From positions 24,572,337 through 24,636,336 of the forward strand of contig NC_060064.1 of NCBI RefSeq assembly GCF_020283565.1: 64,000 nucleotides of DNA, given 5' to 3'. Position 1 is the first letter of the stretch. Every line of letters starts with the position of its first letter. The translations under genes and the position numbers were made by a program. Under the pieces are notes generated by a model. It did not search any database. It was not told the origin of the DNA and was given only the letters and a program-made list of their open reading frames with translations. Positions 19,321-31,450 of this stretch are shown here, piece by piece. This DNA is from Trifolium pratense. Taxonomy: Eukaryota > Streptophyta > Magnoliopsida > Fabales > Fabaceae.

Positions 19321-22198
19321 TCAAAGAGCTTCAATATCGCGCATCTGTCGCATCTGTCTCTCTATGACAGCAATGGTCTTTAAGAACATTATCTCATACT
19401 CTTCGAGGGCTATTAACTCCTCCCTCTCCAAAATTATCTTCTCCTTAGTCGCTAGATGAATATATAGTTTTAACTGCAGTTTCACTTGCTTTAGGTGTTG
19501 TAACCGCCGTTCCAGGTCAGCCATGACATGCTGGAAGATGCAACAAACTTTTGTTCATAACTAATAATAACTATTAAGCCATACAGGTTGAACATAATAT
19601 AATCATATATAGCATATGCAATGATAAGAAATTTATCAATGTGAGAATACCTCATTAGAAGAAGGCTGAAGGAATTCAGGAAAAAGGGAAGATGAGAACG
19701 GAGCTAGATGGTCGAAGGAGTCGTCAATCCTAAATGCACAGAACATAAATACTAATCAGTATAAAGTATCACAATTGACAACCAAGCCATTGTTGGTTCA
19801 CAAATATTGTTCTTGAATACATCAAACATCAATAACAAAAGTCGTTTTATACTACTAGATTTGTCAAGTTAGTTTATGAACAAATAACATGTTAATATAC
19901 AATTTTAGTTAGTGAGAACTTATGAATTAACATAAAAACATATTTATTTGCATAACTATTTTTCATTCGCTAAAAAATAAACCACTCCAAATGGTCCGAT
20001 GATTGATTGGTTATCTAAATACAAGGATAGATTCGTATCAAACTCCCAACCAATGGAAATGCAATTTTGGGTCCCTTAATTCATCAGAAACAAAATCATA
20101 TGTGACACAAAGCCACTTAAATGTTACTTTTATTTTAGTTTCTTTGAAGATTTCCAGTTGATTTTACTTCTGACTTTTAATCAACAGTTCTGCTCTTCCA
20201 GTAGTAGGTAAGCAAATCACATAATCAACTATAAATAGTACTATATATATGTTAGTATGAAACTTCGGAAAACAAACTCAATATAAGAACTCACAGAGAG
20301 AATTTTGACAAGGACTAGAATTTTTTCAAATAACTTCCAGCATAAGTTGAAATAACCTCACAGGAATATATTGAAATAAATTTTTAAATGATTTATAAAG
20401 ACTTTTTGTATGTAAAGTAGAAATTAATTGTAACTATCTCAGTTGCCAAGCTCCTATGGACTAGATGCTAATTCAAACTGGTGCTATGTGTGATTCGAAT
20501 TAAGTGCTTAAACACGTACTCCCTCCTGTCAAATTAAGTGAACTTTTGCTTATAATTATGGCCAGAGAAAGTATTGTGAAAGTTAGGAGCTAATACGTAT
20601 TACAAACGTACACTATTCACAAAGATTCTAGCTTCAATTTCATTCATCAACCTTGATTGACCTTAAAATAAAGTTTTATTTCAAACCAACATTAAATTTC
20701 GTTAGTTAGTACAAGCAATCCTATAATTGCCTTAAAAAAACAACTTATTTTGATGTTGCATATAATAACGTTATTGTGCATGTTCAATTTGATTCTCTGC
20801 CCAATTGACCAGTATTTTACCCACTGATTATGAGTTATAACCACAGAGACCTAGGGAAATAGAAACAGAAAAAGAAGCAAAAGATGAGTGGACATTTCAC
20901 CTCGAGCATTCTAGGATGTCAACATCTGCCGATGGCGAGTTCTTGAGCAAAAGGTCCAGTATTCCATCAGGTATGAGTGAAGATGGTTTGAATCCTGTTT
21001 TTAATTCTTTATCAAAGTTGGTAATTTTCGATGCCATGGATAATCCACATGAAAGTGGCTTCAGCTTTACTTTCAGTGACTTCAAGCTACGCATTAGGGA
21101 TGCTGATAATAGCTTATCCTTCAAAATATCAGGAACAAAGGAGAGAACCTATGCAATAAGAGATGACAGTGAATTAGAATCAGTTTAATGCAATTTTAAA
21201 ATTCAGTTGATTTTTTACATAAGTTAGAAACATAAAAGTATTTTGAAAATAAAATAAAAATTAAGCCTCAATGTTTACTACTTGTGCAGTGACTTCAAAG
21301 CAAGGTCAAGTTAAGCTACCTGCAGCGTACTTGCAGAGACCGTCAATGATTTTATATTAGGAAGATCAGACAGCCAACTGAGTAGAACCAAAGGAGGCTC
21401 CAAGTAATATGCCAACATGTCCGCATCAATGTTTACTTGTTCAACAGAAGAAAGACTACTTCCACGGAACTTCTGATAAGGAGTACCCATAAAAGAAAAT
21501 GTACAAAGACTTGGAGCAGATAGCTCGATTTGGTAAACATCGAAAGAATGATTACGCATAGTTAAACTAACTAGCTTCTCACTTGATATGCACAGGATCT
21601 GTGCATCCTTCACCGTGCAATTATCAATGATCAAACTATTCAAGCTGTTAAAGGCTGAAAAGGGCTCAACTAGGCCATCGTCACCAGCACAAAAGGCAAA
21701 ATTTCCTAGATGCAAGAAGGTCAACGCTGTTAAATTCAGTGATTTAGGAAACAATGTTCTCCCGTAATTATAACGACCTTTAGGTGAAACTGATAGCTTA
21801 AGTGACGTTAAAGTCTGACATGAAGAAATGCAAGGCAGAATGTCACCAATATCACCTTTGACATCAATTCTTAATCGAAGGAGCTTGACATTGTGGGATA
21901 AAACATAATATGCAACCTTTTTAAGTAAGCCGGACTTAAGGCCACCACTACGATCAAAATCAATTGTGTGCGGCAAAACTGAGTCATCGCGAAGAGATAA
22001 AACCCTATACATGAATTTGTCAAAACTCTTCAAAGTAGAAAAATCTGAGTAATGCAATATAAGGGTGGGAATATATTTCCAAATATGCTCCCATCTTTTG
22101 GACAAAATGCAAGTTCGAACGGCTTCTTTAGTATTCAAAAATGACAAAATGTGAATGAGAATGCAATTAGGCAAATCACTCAATTTTGCTTCACTCAT
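19321..22198 (-). CDS. F-box/FBD protein with C-terminal coiled coil, copy A
   Basis: Probable substrate adaptor of an SCF ubiquitin ligase. Exons on the minus strand: 22198-21320, 21148-20901, 19729-19651 and 19530-19321, joined phase-perfectly into 471 aa. The F-box is about residues 5-46 (LSDLPNCILIHILSFLNTKE). Irregular leucine-rich repeats follow to about 290 and an FBD-like region ends in LLLKNSPSADVDILECSR. An acidic linker (IDDSFDHLAPFSSSLFPEF) and a Glu/Leu-rich coiled coil (from MADLERRLQHLKQ to the stop) complete it. If intron 2 is retained, translation ends at once, because the donor AG/GTGA reads Arg-stop (375 aa). A conserved leader segment at 22592-22660, ending gttg before GTATTTCTC, may be a 5' UTR exon. 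Copies B and C are intact paralogues. The four-exon model is inferred without transcripts. Confidence 0.85.
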
Positions 22199-22839
22199 TT
22201 CAATAACTCTTCTCTTCCTTGCATTGTGTTGAATCAGAAGTTATTCAGAAAAAAACCTAAGGAAGAAAAAAGGAAAACAAAATGGAACACCAAGGGTAAG
22301 TATTTGACATAACAGTAAAGAACATCACAAGACAAACGTTGTACAAGAGTTGTACTATGATTTAGTGAGGACAAGAGTTTCAATTTTTGGCTAATCCCTT
22401 AATCCCCAATTTGTCCAGTCTCAGAAAAAAATAAATTAAAAAATCAAACACATTATGACTATGTTGGCTTGTCCGGTCTCTAATTTTTTAGCAGATCTAA
22501 TACACAGGAAGTAAGTGAGAAGAATTTGAACATGAAAAACAATTGCGAAAAAACGAATAAAAGGAAATGAATTTGAGGAATGAGAAATACCAACGTAACT
22601 GAGTTGTGAGTTGTGATGATGGTGGAATGGAACGCTCGTTAGCGATCGGAGTGAAGAAAATAAATCTCAATTCTTGTTTTGAAGGAAACCAGACGACGGA
22701 ATCAGAGAGGCAAGCAGCGACATTGGGTTAGCTTCTTCACTTTATGATTATATATATATTTTGAAAAGTTATTGACTCTATTGAACTGTAAAATTGTTAG
22801 AGGATATTCTATTATTGATTTTATGCTTTCCTGGAGCAC

Positions 22840-23185
22840 CTTCACAAGTGGTTTACCGTGGACAAGTGATCTATCGAATACAAATTTTACAAAATTTATC
22901 ATTAGATTGAAAGTTTATATTATATAGATTATCGATAAAAAATTTAGAAAAATTGAAAATCATTTGATATGTTATTGAGACCCATAAGATTTACGGTATT
23001 TAATAAACTGTTATTCTTGATGGGTCTCAATAGAATATCAAATTATTTTCAATTTTTCTAAATTTTTATGTGGAAGATCTATATGATATAAACTTTCAAT
23101 TCAACGGTGGATTTTGTAAAATTCGTATTCGTTATAATGTTATTCATGACTGATCCACCATGGACCACTTGATGAAGTGGTCCAT
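22840..23185. mobile_element. Palindromic MITE upstream of F-box copy A
   Basis: Two inverted arms. The left has caagtggtttaccgtggaca, cgaatacaaattttac, gaaagtttatat and aaatttagaaaaattgaaaa. The right has the reverse complements, ending ccatggaccacttgatgaagtgg. A central loop contains gagacccat/atgggtctc. No coding sequence. Exact ends and target duplication not resolved. Confidence 0.65.
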
Positions 23186-23274
23186 ATTAGAATTTACCTT
23201 CTTATTTTGGCTTTTACCACTTTGTTCTAGAAATATGATGAGGTGTTAAGTTGTTAGAATGATTTGCAAACCAA

Positions 23275-23437
23275 CTTGCACACGATAGTTGGTTCTGATT
23301 GGCGCTGAACTTTGTAGGGAAAACCACGATTCGATCCCCACAACTACAATCAGGAAGGGGTTGGAACCATTTGATGCTAGAACCGACGTTGAACCAGATT
23401 AAACTGATAGTGAAAACAAAAAAAAAACAAAAAAAAA
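23275..23437 (+). repeat. tRNA-derived SINE with A-rich tail
   Basis: A-box-like ggttctgattggcgctgaac is followed by the B box acgattcgatcccc at 23326-23339, a tRNA-unrelated body, and an A-rich tail at 23411-23437. Confidence 0.55.
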
Positions 23438-23459
23438 CTTGCATATATACCCATTGTAT

Positions 23460-24600
23460 TCATCAGAAAGAAATAACTAAATTTGATCAAATTATTCTCT
23501 TCTACAAACTCTCTCTCTCTTTACCTTTCGATTCCTTATCAACGAGTGGTATTCTAAACCTTGTTACTCCTGATATGGAATTAGCATATTACCGAATCTT
23601 AATCCTTGATATCCAAAAGATTGGTATCGATTGGTATCAGAGCCCTCTTGACAACAGGATCCTCATTTCAAAACCATTATTCAGGTATTACAGCACAACA
23701 GACAATCTAACCCAAAGTTCTCTTGGATTCGTGAGGAATTGAGACGAGAGGGAAAATTAGATTAGTGATGGGTTGTAATTCTGACATCAAGAATTCATCC
23801 TTTATTGATTGCATATAGCTCAGCTGTTGGTAGTCATTCCGACATGGATGTTACTGCAAGTAGAGTTAAATCTCTCTTTTATTGGAAGGGAATGTTTGAA
23901 GACATTGTGAATTTTGTTAAAAACCGTGGAGTTTGTCGGAAAAACAAACCTGACTTAGATGCCTCTCCAGGCCTGCTTCAGCCATTGCCCATTCCTAATC
24001 AAGTTCGGACTTATATAAGCATGAATTTTGTTGAGGGGAAATAGGTTATATTTGTGGTGATTGATAGACTCAGCAAATATGCTAATTTCATGGCTTTAGC
24101 TCATCCTTACACTGCAGTGGATGTAGCTCAAGTTTTTTTAGACAACGTCTTTAAGCTCCATGGATTACCAGAGTCCATTACAAGTGATAGAGACCCGATT
24201 TTTCTTATTTCCTTTTGGAATGAAATTTTCAAACTACAAGGTGTAGCTTTAAATAAATCATATGCTTACCATCCTCAATCCGATGGCCATATTGAGGTGG
24301 TCAACAAATGATTGGAGGCTTATTTGCGCTGTATGTGATCTACTCAATGATATAAGTGGTTGTCCTTAGCTGAATGGTGGTACAGTACTAATTATCATTC
24401 TTCCATTCATACTACTCTATTTGAGGTTGTTTATGGACAACCCCTCCCATTCATTTACCATCTTTGCCAGGTTCAACTAGTATTGTCACTGTGGACAGAT
24501 CTCTCATGGCTAGAGATGAAACCATTAAGCTTCTTAAGTTTCATTTGTTGTGTGCCCAGAATTGAATGTTTGGTCACATTTTAACCGCGCCTATATGGAC
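23460..24600 (+). pseudogene. Internally deleted LTR retrotransposon with Ty3/gypsy integrase relic
   Basis: A tRNA-Met-type primer site TGGTATCAGAGCC at 23632-23644 marks the end of a degenerate left LTR. About 150 bp later the sequence jumps to an integrase of gypsy type. Part of the zinc-binding N-domain (VCRKNKP) is followed by catalytic-core pieces [18 protein letters not shown] and [13 protein letters not shown], so all three acidic positions are recognisable. Stops after VEGK (about 24043), after EVVNK (24309) and beyond break the frame. gag, protease and reverse transcriptase are missing and no right LTR was found. Confidence 0.75.
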
Positions 24601-24775
24601 ATGGATCCTCTCCCGTAATTTTTTTTACAGGATGAGGTCAAGTGTCTATCTATACTATTCATTTATTTTATAAGTTTGAAGCTACAATGATTAAACACAT
24701 TTGAAGGGCCTGAATTTCACTCCACAATAATGTTACACGCGAGGATGTCAACCGGTTCATATATAACTCATAAGG

Positions 24776-26499
24776 GTCCGGTTAAGGTGCATAAGCCCAA
24801 GCTTATGCACCGTGCATAATTGCTATGCGCGCCCCTATATTGCTACGCGCGCCCCCCAACTGCTACGCGCCCCCCCATTTTCTAGCCCCCAATTTCTAGA
24901 GCGCCCCCCATATTGCTACGCGCGCCCCCAACTGCTACGCCCTCCCCCCAATTGTTACGTGCCCCCCCCATTTTCTAGCCCCCCAATTTCTAGGCCCCCA
25001 ATTTCTAGCGCACCCCCCCAGGTTTTTTTTTTTATTAGATTTCTAGCGCACCCCTCAGATTTTTTTTATCACGCTTTTAATTTTGATTGATTGAATTTTA
25101 TTTTATTGATTAGGGATAAATTTCAGAGTATTATGTATGGTTAATTATTTTAGTAGTTAGTTTTAAACTAAAATCATGCCAAACCATCATCGCTGTAACC
25201 GCTGCAAGCTCTTCAATCTTCTTCGCTCTCGCTATCTTCGTTTTCCAATCGGAATCTTACAAATCGATTCTCTTGAATCGAACGAAAATGAGAACGAATT
25301 GCAATTTCTGAGATGAATCGGAATCGGAGTTTTGCAATTTCTGAGATGAATTGGAATCGGAGTTCGTGAGAGAAGGTGAAGAAGATGAACAGTGATCGCG
25401 GATGAACAGTGATCACGTTTTCACTGTTTCGCGTAAGAGAAGATGAACAGTGAATTTTCGTTACAATTATTCTGGAAACCATTGTGCTGGTTAAATGGTT
25501 TCAGAGAGTTAAAAAGTGAAACCATTTGTATTATAAATTGGTTTTATGTGTTTATTGAAATCAATATTGTGTTTTTATGGTTTTAAAAATCCTGGAAACC
25601 ATTATGCTGATTAAATGGTTTCAGAGAGTTAAAAAGTGAAACCATTTGTATTATAAAATAGTTTTATGTGTTTACTGAAATCAATATTGTGTTTTTATGG
25701 TTTTAAAAATCCTGGAAACCATTATGCTGATTAAATGGTTTCAGAGAGTTAAAAAGTGAAACCATTTGTATTATAAAATGGTTTTATGTGTTTATTGAAA
25801 TCAATATTGTGTTTTTATGGTTTTAAAAATCCTGGAAACCATTATGCTGGTTAAATGGTTTCAGAGAGTTAAAAAGTGAAACCATTTGTATTATAAAATG
25901 GTTTTATGTGTTTATTGAAATCAATATTGTGTTTTTAATATTGAAATAATATTCCTTCATTATTATTACTATTACTGAACCAAATTAACATCTCAAGATT
26001 CTCTAACCAATAATCACTCAACAATTATAAAAAAAAAAAAAAAAATTAATCACTCTACTTTGTCTCCATTCAGCAAAAACACAAATATTTTATCACTAAA
26101 AAAAACCTCATCACAAAAAGAAAAACCAAGCTACCCAATTCGATTCTAATTCATAAGTTCTTCATTGCCGTTCAAATTCGATTCTGAGGGGTGCGCTAGA
26201 AATCTAAAAAAAAAAAAACCTAGGGGGTGCGCTAGAAATTGGGGGGCTAGAAAATGGGGGGGGCGCGTAGCAATTGGGGGGAGGGCGTAGCAGTTGGGGG
26301 GCGCGCGTAGCAATATGGGCTTTCAGGCCTAGTAGGCTAAAAATAAAAACAAAATGTGTGCATCAGCAGAAAGGGGGTGGGGATAGCGAGCCTTTGGGGG
26401 GGCTGGGGGGCGCGCGCGAGAAACTTCTGGGGGGCGCGCGAGTAATTCTGGGCTTATGCACCATGCATAAACATCCCCTTATGCATATTAACTTTTGCC
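24776..26499. mobile_element. Fold-back transposon with GC-rich inverted arms and internal satellite
   Basis: Flanked by an 11-bp direct repeat aactcataagg (24765-24775 and 26500-26510). Near the ends ggtgcataagccca (24786) faces its inverse tgggcttatgcacc (about 26450). Inside are inverted arrays (24815-25070 and 26180-26440) of the words gctacgcgcgcccccc, tttctagcccccc and aatttctagcgcacccc. The interior has an approximately 400-bp segment (25090-25470) with no recognised gene and four copies of a 120-bp repeat (25471-25937). No transposase is present. The duplication length would suit a Mutator-like element, but the class is uncertain. Confidence 0.7.
25471..25937. repeat. 120-bp tandem repeat, about 3.9 copies
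   Basis: Exact 120-bp period; copies differ at only a few positions. Each unit contains inverted words: ggaaaccatt...aatggtttc, and gaaaccatttgtattataaa followed by atggttt. Single strands can therefore fold into hairpins. Confidence 0.95.
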
Positions 26500-26510
26500 A
26501 ACTCATAAGG

Positions 26511-27668
26511 TCATGATAATTTGATTCTTCAAAGCTTTCACCTTGATGTGGACATTCAAGTTGTTGACAAACTTTTTTTTTTTGTTTGACAAACGAAGAT
26601 TTTCTTTTGTCATCCTACCAGTTTCGCGCGTGCTCTATAAATTTTTATTTTTATTTTTTTGCTACTTAAGTAACGGACGTTATAAAAATGAGAAATTTGA
26701 CCAAAAAAAATACCGCTAACATGAAATTCAAGATTTTTATAACATATGTTACTTAAACACCCTCCTAATATGAAATTTTCAAGATTTTATCGTAGAATCC
26801 GCTACTACTTAGGGTGGCAAAAGAAAATTTCATCGATGTGACATACTAATCTTTGTTGCCAATTTAACAACATTTGAACAGTAGCCACTCCCTTGAGCAG
26901 AATACTACCCATATGGCATTGCACAATCCCTAAGATCAATAACACATTACCGTAATCATGAATAGTTCACCACAAACAATCTAAAGGCATAAGTTTGATG
27001 CAGAAAAGAATATGTAATGATTTTGATTGATGTACCCTATGAATTTGAATGAATGATTATTGTTGTTAATTTTGTAATAAATAAAAAAGTTGAACACGAC
27101 TTGTAGTAAATACTTCCAATCAACAGAATAACTAAAGTTGTATAACAAGTTGTTATATGACTAATCATTTAAGTAGTGCCATCATTGTAAGCCCTCTAAT
27201 TAATTACATTTTCTAGGGTTTAACATTAACACCCCTCCTAATGCAGACGAACCTTACGTGAATGCTAGAAAGATAAAGGAACGATTGGATTTAAGTGCAT
27301 TCATATGCGTTGAAAAGAAAGTAGCAAATAAAAGGGGAAAGACAGATAAGAAAAGGTGGTGGAGTTGAAAACGCCACACTCCACAAGGGAATGGTAAGAT
27401 CAAATGTAGAATCAACCATAAGAGTAAGAGCCTCTTGAGAATATTCAAGTTTGGTCATTCATATTAGGTCTATCAAAATATTAAGTTCCAGTAACTTGGT
27501 AGCTTTAGATGAAAATACAATTTTGGGCTCCTTAGATCATAAGAAACAAAATCATATGAAATTTCCAGAAAAGAAACATGTAGAACCCAACAACCAATAT
27601 GTGAAAAAAAGCCACTTAAATCTTTAGTTTCTTTCAAGATTTTCAGTTGATTTTACTTCGGAGTTTAA
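26511..27668. other. Intergenic; left part of duplication unit B
   Basis: Resumes the segment shared with 18060-19320 immediately after the fold-back element, with small indels. No gene is seen and the open frames are short and unconserved between copies. Confidence 0.6.
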
Positions 27669-30600
27669 TCAAAGAGCTTCAAGTTCACGCACCAGTCGCT
27701 CTATGACATCACTGATCTTTAAGAACATTATCTGATACTCTTTGAGGGTTATTAAATCCTCCCTCTCCCAAATTATCACCTCATTAGTCACTAGATCAGT
27801 ATATTTTTGTATCTGCAGATTCACTCCCTTAAGGTGTTGTATCTGCCGTTCCAGGAAATCCTCAACACGCTGGAAGATGCAACAAACTTTTGTTCATAAC
27901 TAATAATAACTATTAAGCCATAAAGGATGAACAGAATATACTCATATCTAGCACATGCAATAATAAGAAATTTAGCAATGTGAGAATACCTCATTAGAAG
28001 AAGGCTGAAGGAATTGAAAAAAAAGCGAAGATGAGAACGGAGCTAGATGGTCGAAGGAGTCGTCAATCCTAGATGCACAGAACATAAATACTAATCAGTA
28101 TAAAGTATCACAAATATTTTTCTTGACAACATCAAACATCAATAACAAAAGTCGTTTTAAACTAATAGATTTGTCAAGGTAGTTTAGGAAAAAATAACTT
28201 AATAAGATACAATTTTAGTTAGTGAGAACTTATGAATTAACATAAAAACTTATTTGTTTGCATAACTATTTTTCATTCGCTAAAAAATAAGCTGATGAAG
28301 CTCTAGATCTCAAATAATGAAAATAAGATTGAAATGGAGAAATATGTAATTGTATTGATTGAAAACAGATGAACAATTACACAGTTTATGAAAATGGAGA
28401 ATGAAAATAACAAAGGTAACAAACTAGTAGAGAGAGTCTACTAGCCCCAAAGCACTAAAGTGCCCCAAATCACTAAAAGTGATCCCATTAATTCTATCTG
28501 AAATTCTAGCTAGGTTATTCCTTGTGCATAACACTCCTTATATAGTGGAGTAAGTCATCATGCACTCATGCCACGTCATCACACCTTAGTCTTGGGCCAA
28601 AGTCAAGGCCCACTTTCACATTCAAGTCTCTATCATAAGCCACTCCAAACGGTCCCTTGATTGATTGGTTATCTAAATACAAGGATATATTCATATCAAC
28701 CTTACAACCAATGGAAATGCAGTTTTGGGTCCCTTAATTCATCAGAAACAAAACCATATGTGAATTTTCCAGGAAAAAAAACAGGTAGAACCCAATTACC
28801 AATAAGTGAACCAAAACCACTTAAATGTTACTTTTATTTTAGTCTCTTTGAAGAGTTCCAGTTGATTTTACTTCTGACTTTTAATCAACAGTTCGGCTCT
28901 TCAAGTAATAGTTATTGACAAAGCAAATCACATAATCAACTATAAGTAATACTATATATATATATATATCTGTGTGTGTTAGTTTGAAACTTCGGAAAAC
29001 AAGAACTCGCAGAGAGAATTTTGACAAGGACTACAATTTTTTCAAATAACTTCCAGCATAAGTTGAAATAACTTTACAGGAATATATTGAAATAAATTTT
29101 TAAATGATTTATAAAAACTTTTTGTATGAAAAGTAGAAATGAATTGTAACTATCTTAGTTGCAAAGCTCCTATGAACTAGATGCTAATTCAAACTGGTGC
29201 TATGTGTGATTCGAATTAAGTGCACAGACACGTACTCCCTCCGGTCAAATAAAGTGAACTTTTGCTTATAATTATGACCAGAGAAAGTATTGTCAAAATT
29301 TGGAGCTAATACGTATTACAAACGTACATTATTCACAAATATTCTAGCTTCAATTTCATGAACCTTGATTGACCTTAAAATAAAGTTTTTTTTCAAACCA
29401 ACATTAAATTTTGTTAGTTAGTAAAAGCAATCCTATAATTGCCTAAAAACATCAACTTCTTCCGATGTTGCATATAATAACGTTAAGAGTTATAACCAAC
29501 AATTATGCAATTTGATTCTCTGCCCAATTGTCAAGTAATTTATCCACTGATTATGAATTATAACCAGAGAGACCTGGGGAAATGGAAAAAGAAAAAGAAG
29601 CAAAAGATGAGTGGACATCTCACCTCGAGCATTCTACGATGTTAACATCTGCCGACGGCGAGTTATTGAGCAAAAGGTCCAGTATTCCATCAGGTATGAG
29701 TGAAGATGGTTCGAATCTTGTTTTTACTTCTTTTTCTATCTTGAGAATTTTCAATGCCATGGATAATCCATATGAAAGTGGTTTCAGCTTTACTTTCAGT
29801 GACTTCAAGCTACGCATCAGGGATCCTGATAATAGCTTATCCATTAAAATATTAAGAACAAAGGAGAGAACCTATGCAATAAGGGATGACAGTGAATTAG
29901 AATCAGTTTAATGCAATTTTAAAATTCAGTTGATTTTTTACATAAGTTAGAAACATAAAAGTATTTTGAAAATAAAATAAAAATTAAGCCTCAGTGTTTA
30001 CTTGTGCAGTGACTTCAAAGCAAGGTCAACTTAAGCTACCTGTAGCGTACTTGCAGAGACCGTCAATGATTTTATATTAGGAAAATCAGACAGCCAACTG
30101 AGTAGAACCAAAGGAGGCTCCGAGTAATTTGCCAACATTTCCGCATCAATGTTTACTTGTTCAACAGAAGAAAGACTACTTCCACGGAACTTCTGATAAG
30201 GAGTACCCATAAAAGAAAATGTACGAAGACTTGGAGCAGATAGCTCAATTTGGTAAACATCAAAAGAATGGTTACGCATAAATAAACTAACTAGCTTCTC
30301 ACTTGATATGAACAGGATTTGTGCATCCTTCACCGTGCAATTATCAATGATCAAACTATTCAACTTGTTAAAGGCTGAAAAGGGCTCAATTCGGCCATCG
30401 TCACCAGCACAAAAGGCAAAATGTCCTAGATGCAACCAAGTCAACGCTGTTAAATTCAGCGATTTAGGAAACAATGTTCTCCCGTAATTATAACGACCTT
30501 TAGGTGAAACTGATAGCTTAAGTGACGTTAAAGTCTGACATGAACAAATGCAAGGCAGAATGTCACGAATATCACCTTTGACATCAATTCTTAATCGACG

Positions 30601-30918
30601 GAGCTTGACATTGTGGGATAAAATATAATATGCAACCTTTTTAAGTAAGCCGGACTTAATGTCACAATTACGATCAAAATCAATTGTGTGCGGCAAAATT
30701 GAGTCATCGCGAAGAGACAAAACCCTAGACACGAATTTGTCAAAACTCTTCAAAGTAGAAAAATCTGAGTAATGCAATGTAAGGGTGGGAATATATTTCC
30801 AAATATGCTCCCATCTTTTGGACAAAATGCAAGTTCGAACGGCATCTTTAGTATTCAAAAATGACAAAATGTGAATGAGAATGCAATTAGGCAAATCACT
30901 CAATTTGGCTTCACTCAT
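27669..30918 (-). CDS. F-box/FBD protein with C-terminal coiled coil, copy B
   Basis: Exons on the minus strand: 30918-30040, 29871-29624, 28068-27990 and 27869-27669, giving 468 aa in frame. Domain order and likely SCF role are as in copy A: F-box (LSDLPNCILIHILSFLNTKD), leucine-rich repeats, FBD-like segment ending SADVNIVECSR, linker IDDSFDHLAPFSSSLFFQFL, then a coiled coil (from DFLERQIQHLK). The last exon is too short and too internal to be noticed as a free ORF, because its first residues RVEDFLER lack a Met, yet it is open and conserved. Retaining intron 2 again gives Arg-stop at the donor. Intron 2 holds a solo LTR (28293-28635) absent from A and C. Upstream, a Harbinger MITE (31066-31450) separates the gene from its probable 5' leader (about 31730-31790). 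Confidence 0.83.
28293..28635 (-). mobile_element. Solo LTR in intron 2 of F-box copy B
   Basis: 343 bp, TG...CA, flanked by a perfect 5-bp duplication taagc (28288-28292 and 28636-28640). Copies A and C have the uninterrupted aaaaataa(a/g)cca junction. On the minus strand it contains a TATA-like ctatataagg, placing its promoter in the same direction as the host gene. Confidence 0.85.
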
Positions 30919-31065
30919 TTCAATACCTCTTCTCTTCCTTTCCTTGTGTTGAATTAGAAGTTATTCAGACAAAAACCTAAGGAAGAAAAAAGGAAAACAA
31001 AATGGAATTAAAATAAATTCTGCAATACGATAGAGGAAGAAGACAAAAAGATGTCATGTGATTTA

Positions 31066-31450
31066 GGCTTTGTTTGGTAAAAAATAACGGATAGCTGATA
31101 AGCTAGCTTATAGCAGATAGCTTATAAGCTAGCTTTTAGCTTATAGCGAATAAGCTAGCTGATTGAATTTGTAGTGTTTGGTAAAATTAGCGGTTGAACT
31201 AGCTTATAAGTATGAAATGACATAAAAAAGATATGTTTAATTAATATTTAAGTTTTTCAAGTAGGATGATAGGGGTAAAATTGGAAGAACCAATGATAAG
31301 CTATAAGCTCATAAGATACTTGAAATAGCTTTTGAAAAATAAGCTATAAGCTAGTAAAATAAGCTATAAGCTCTTTTTAAAAAACTGTTACCAAACAGAG
31401 CTTTTAGCTTTTAGCTATAAGCTAGCTTATTAGCTAGCCCAAACAGAGCC
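31066..31450. mobile_element. PIF/Harbinger (Tourist-like) MITE with TTA duplication
   Basis: 385 bp with ends GGCTTTGTTTGG and CCAAACAGAGCC and a 3-bp duplication tta (31063-31065 and 31451-31453). Copies A (22360) and C (43160) show the empty site gatttagtgagga. The interior is rich in agctataagcta palindromes and is non-coding. Confidence 0.9.

Noticed and set aside
19321..19524. Independent small coiled-coil gene downstream of each F-box gene
   Set aside because: Copy B lacks the initiating Met but keeps the exon open, and splice phases join it precisely to the F-box exons in all three copies.
20897..21124. Stand-alone small protein starting at the Met in the second F-box exon
   Set aside because: The frame continues upstream through a good splice acceptor (GCATAG/GTTCTC) in phase with the F-box exon, and the paralogues agree.
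24812..25090. Pro-rich protein reading through the GC-rich left arm
   Set aside because: It is the inverted-arm word array of the fold-back element; the opposite arm gives an unrelated Gly-rich frame.
30338..30812. Differences between F-box copies A and B read as frameshifts
   Set aside because: All three first exons are exactly 879 bp and open. The differences are substitutions.
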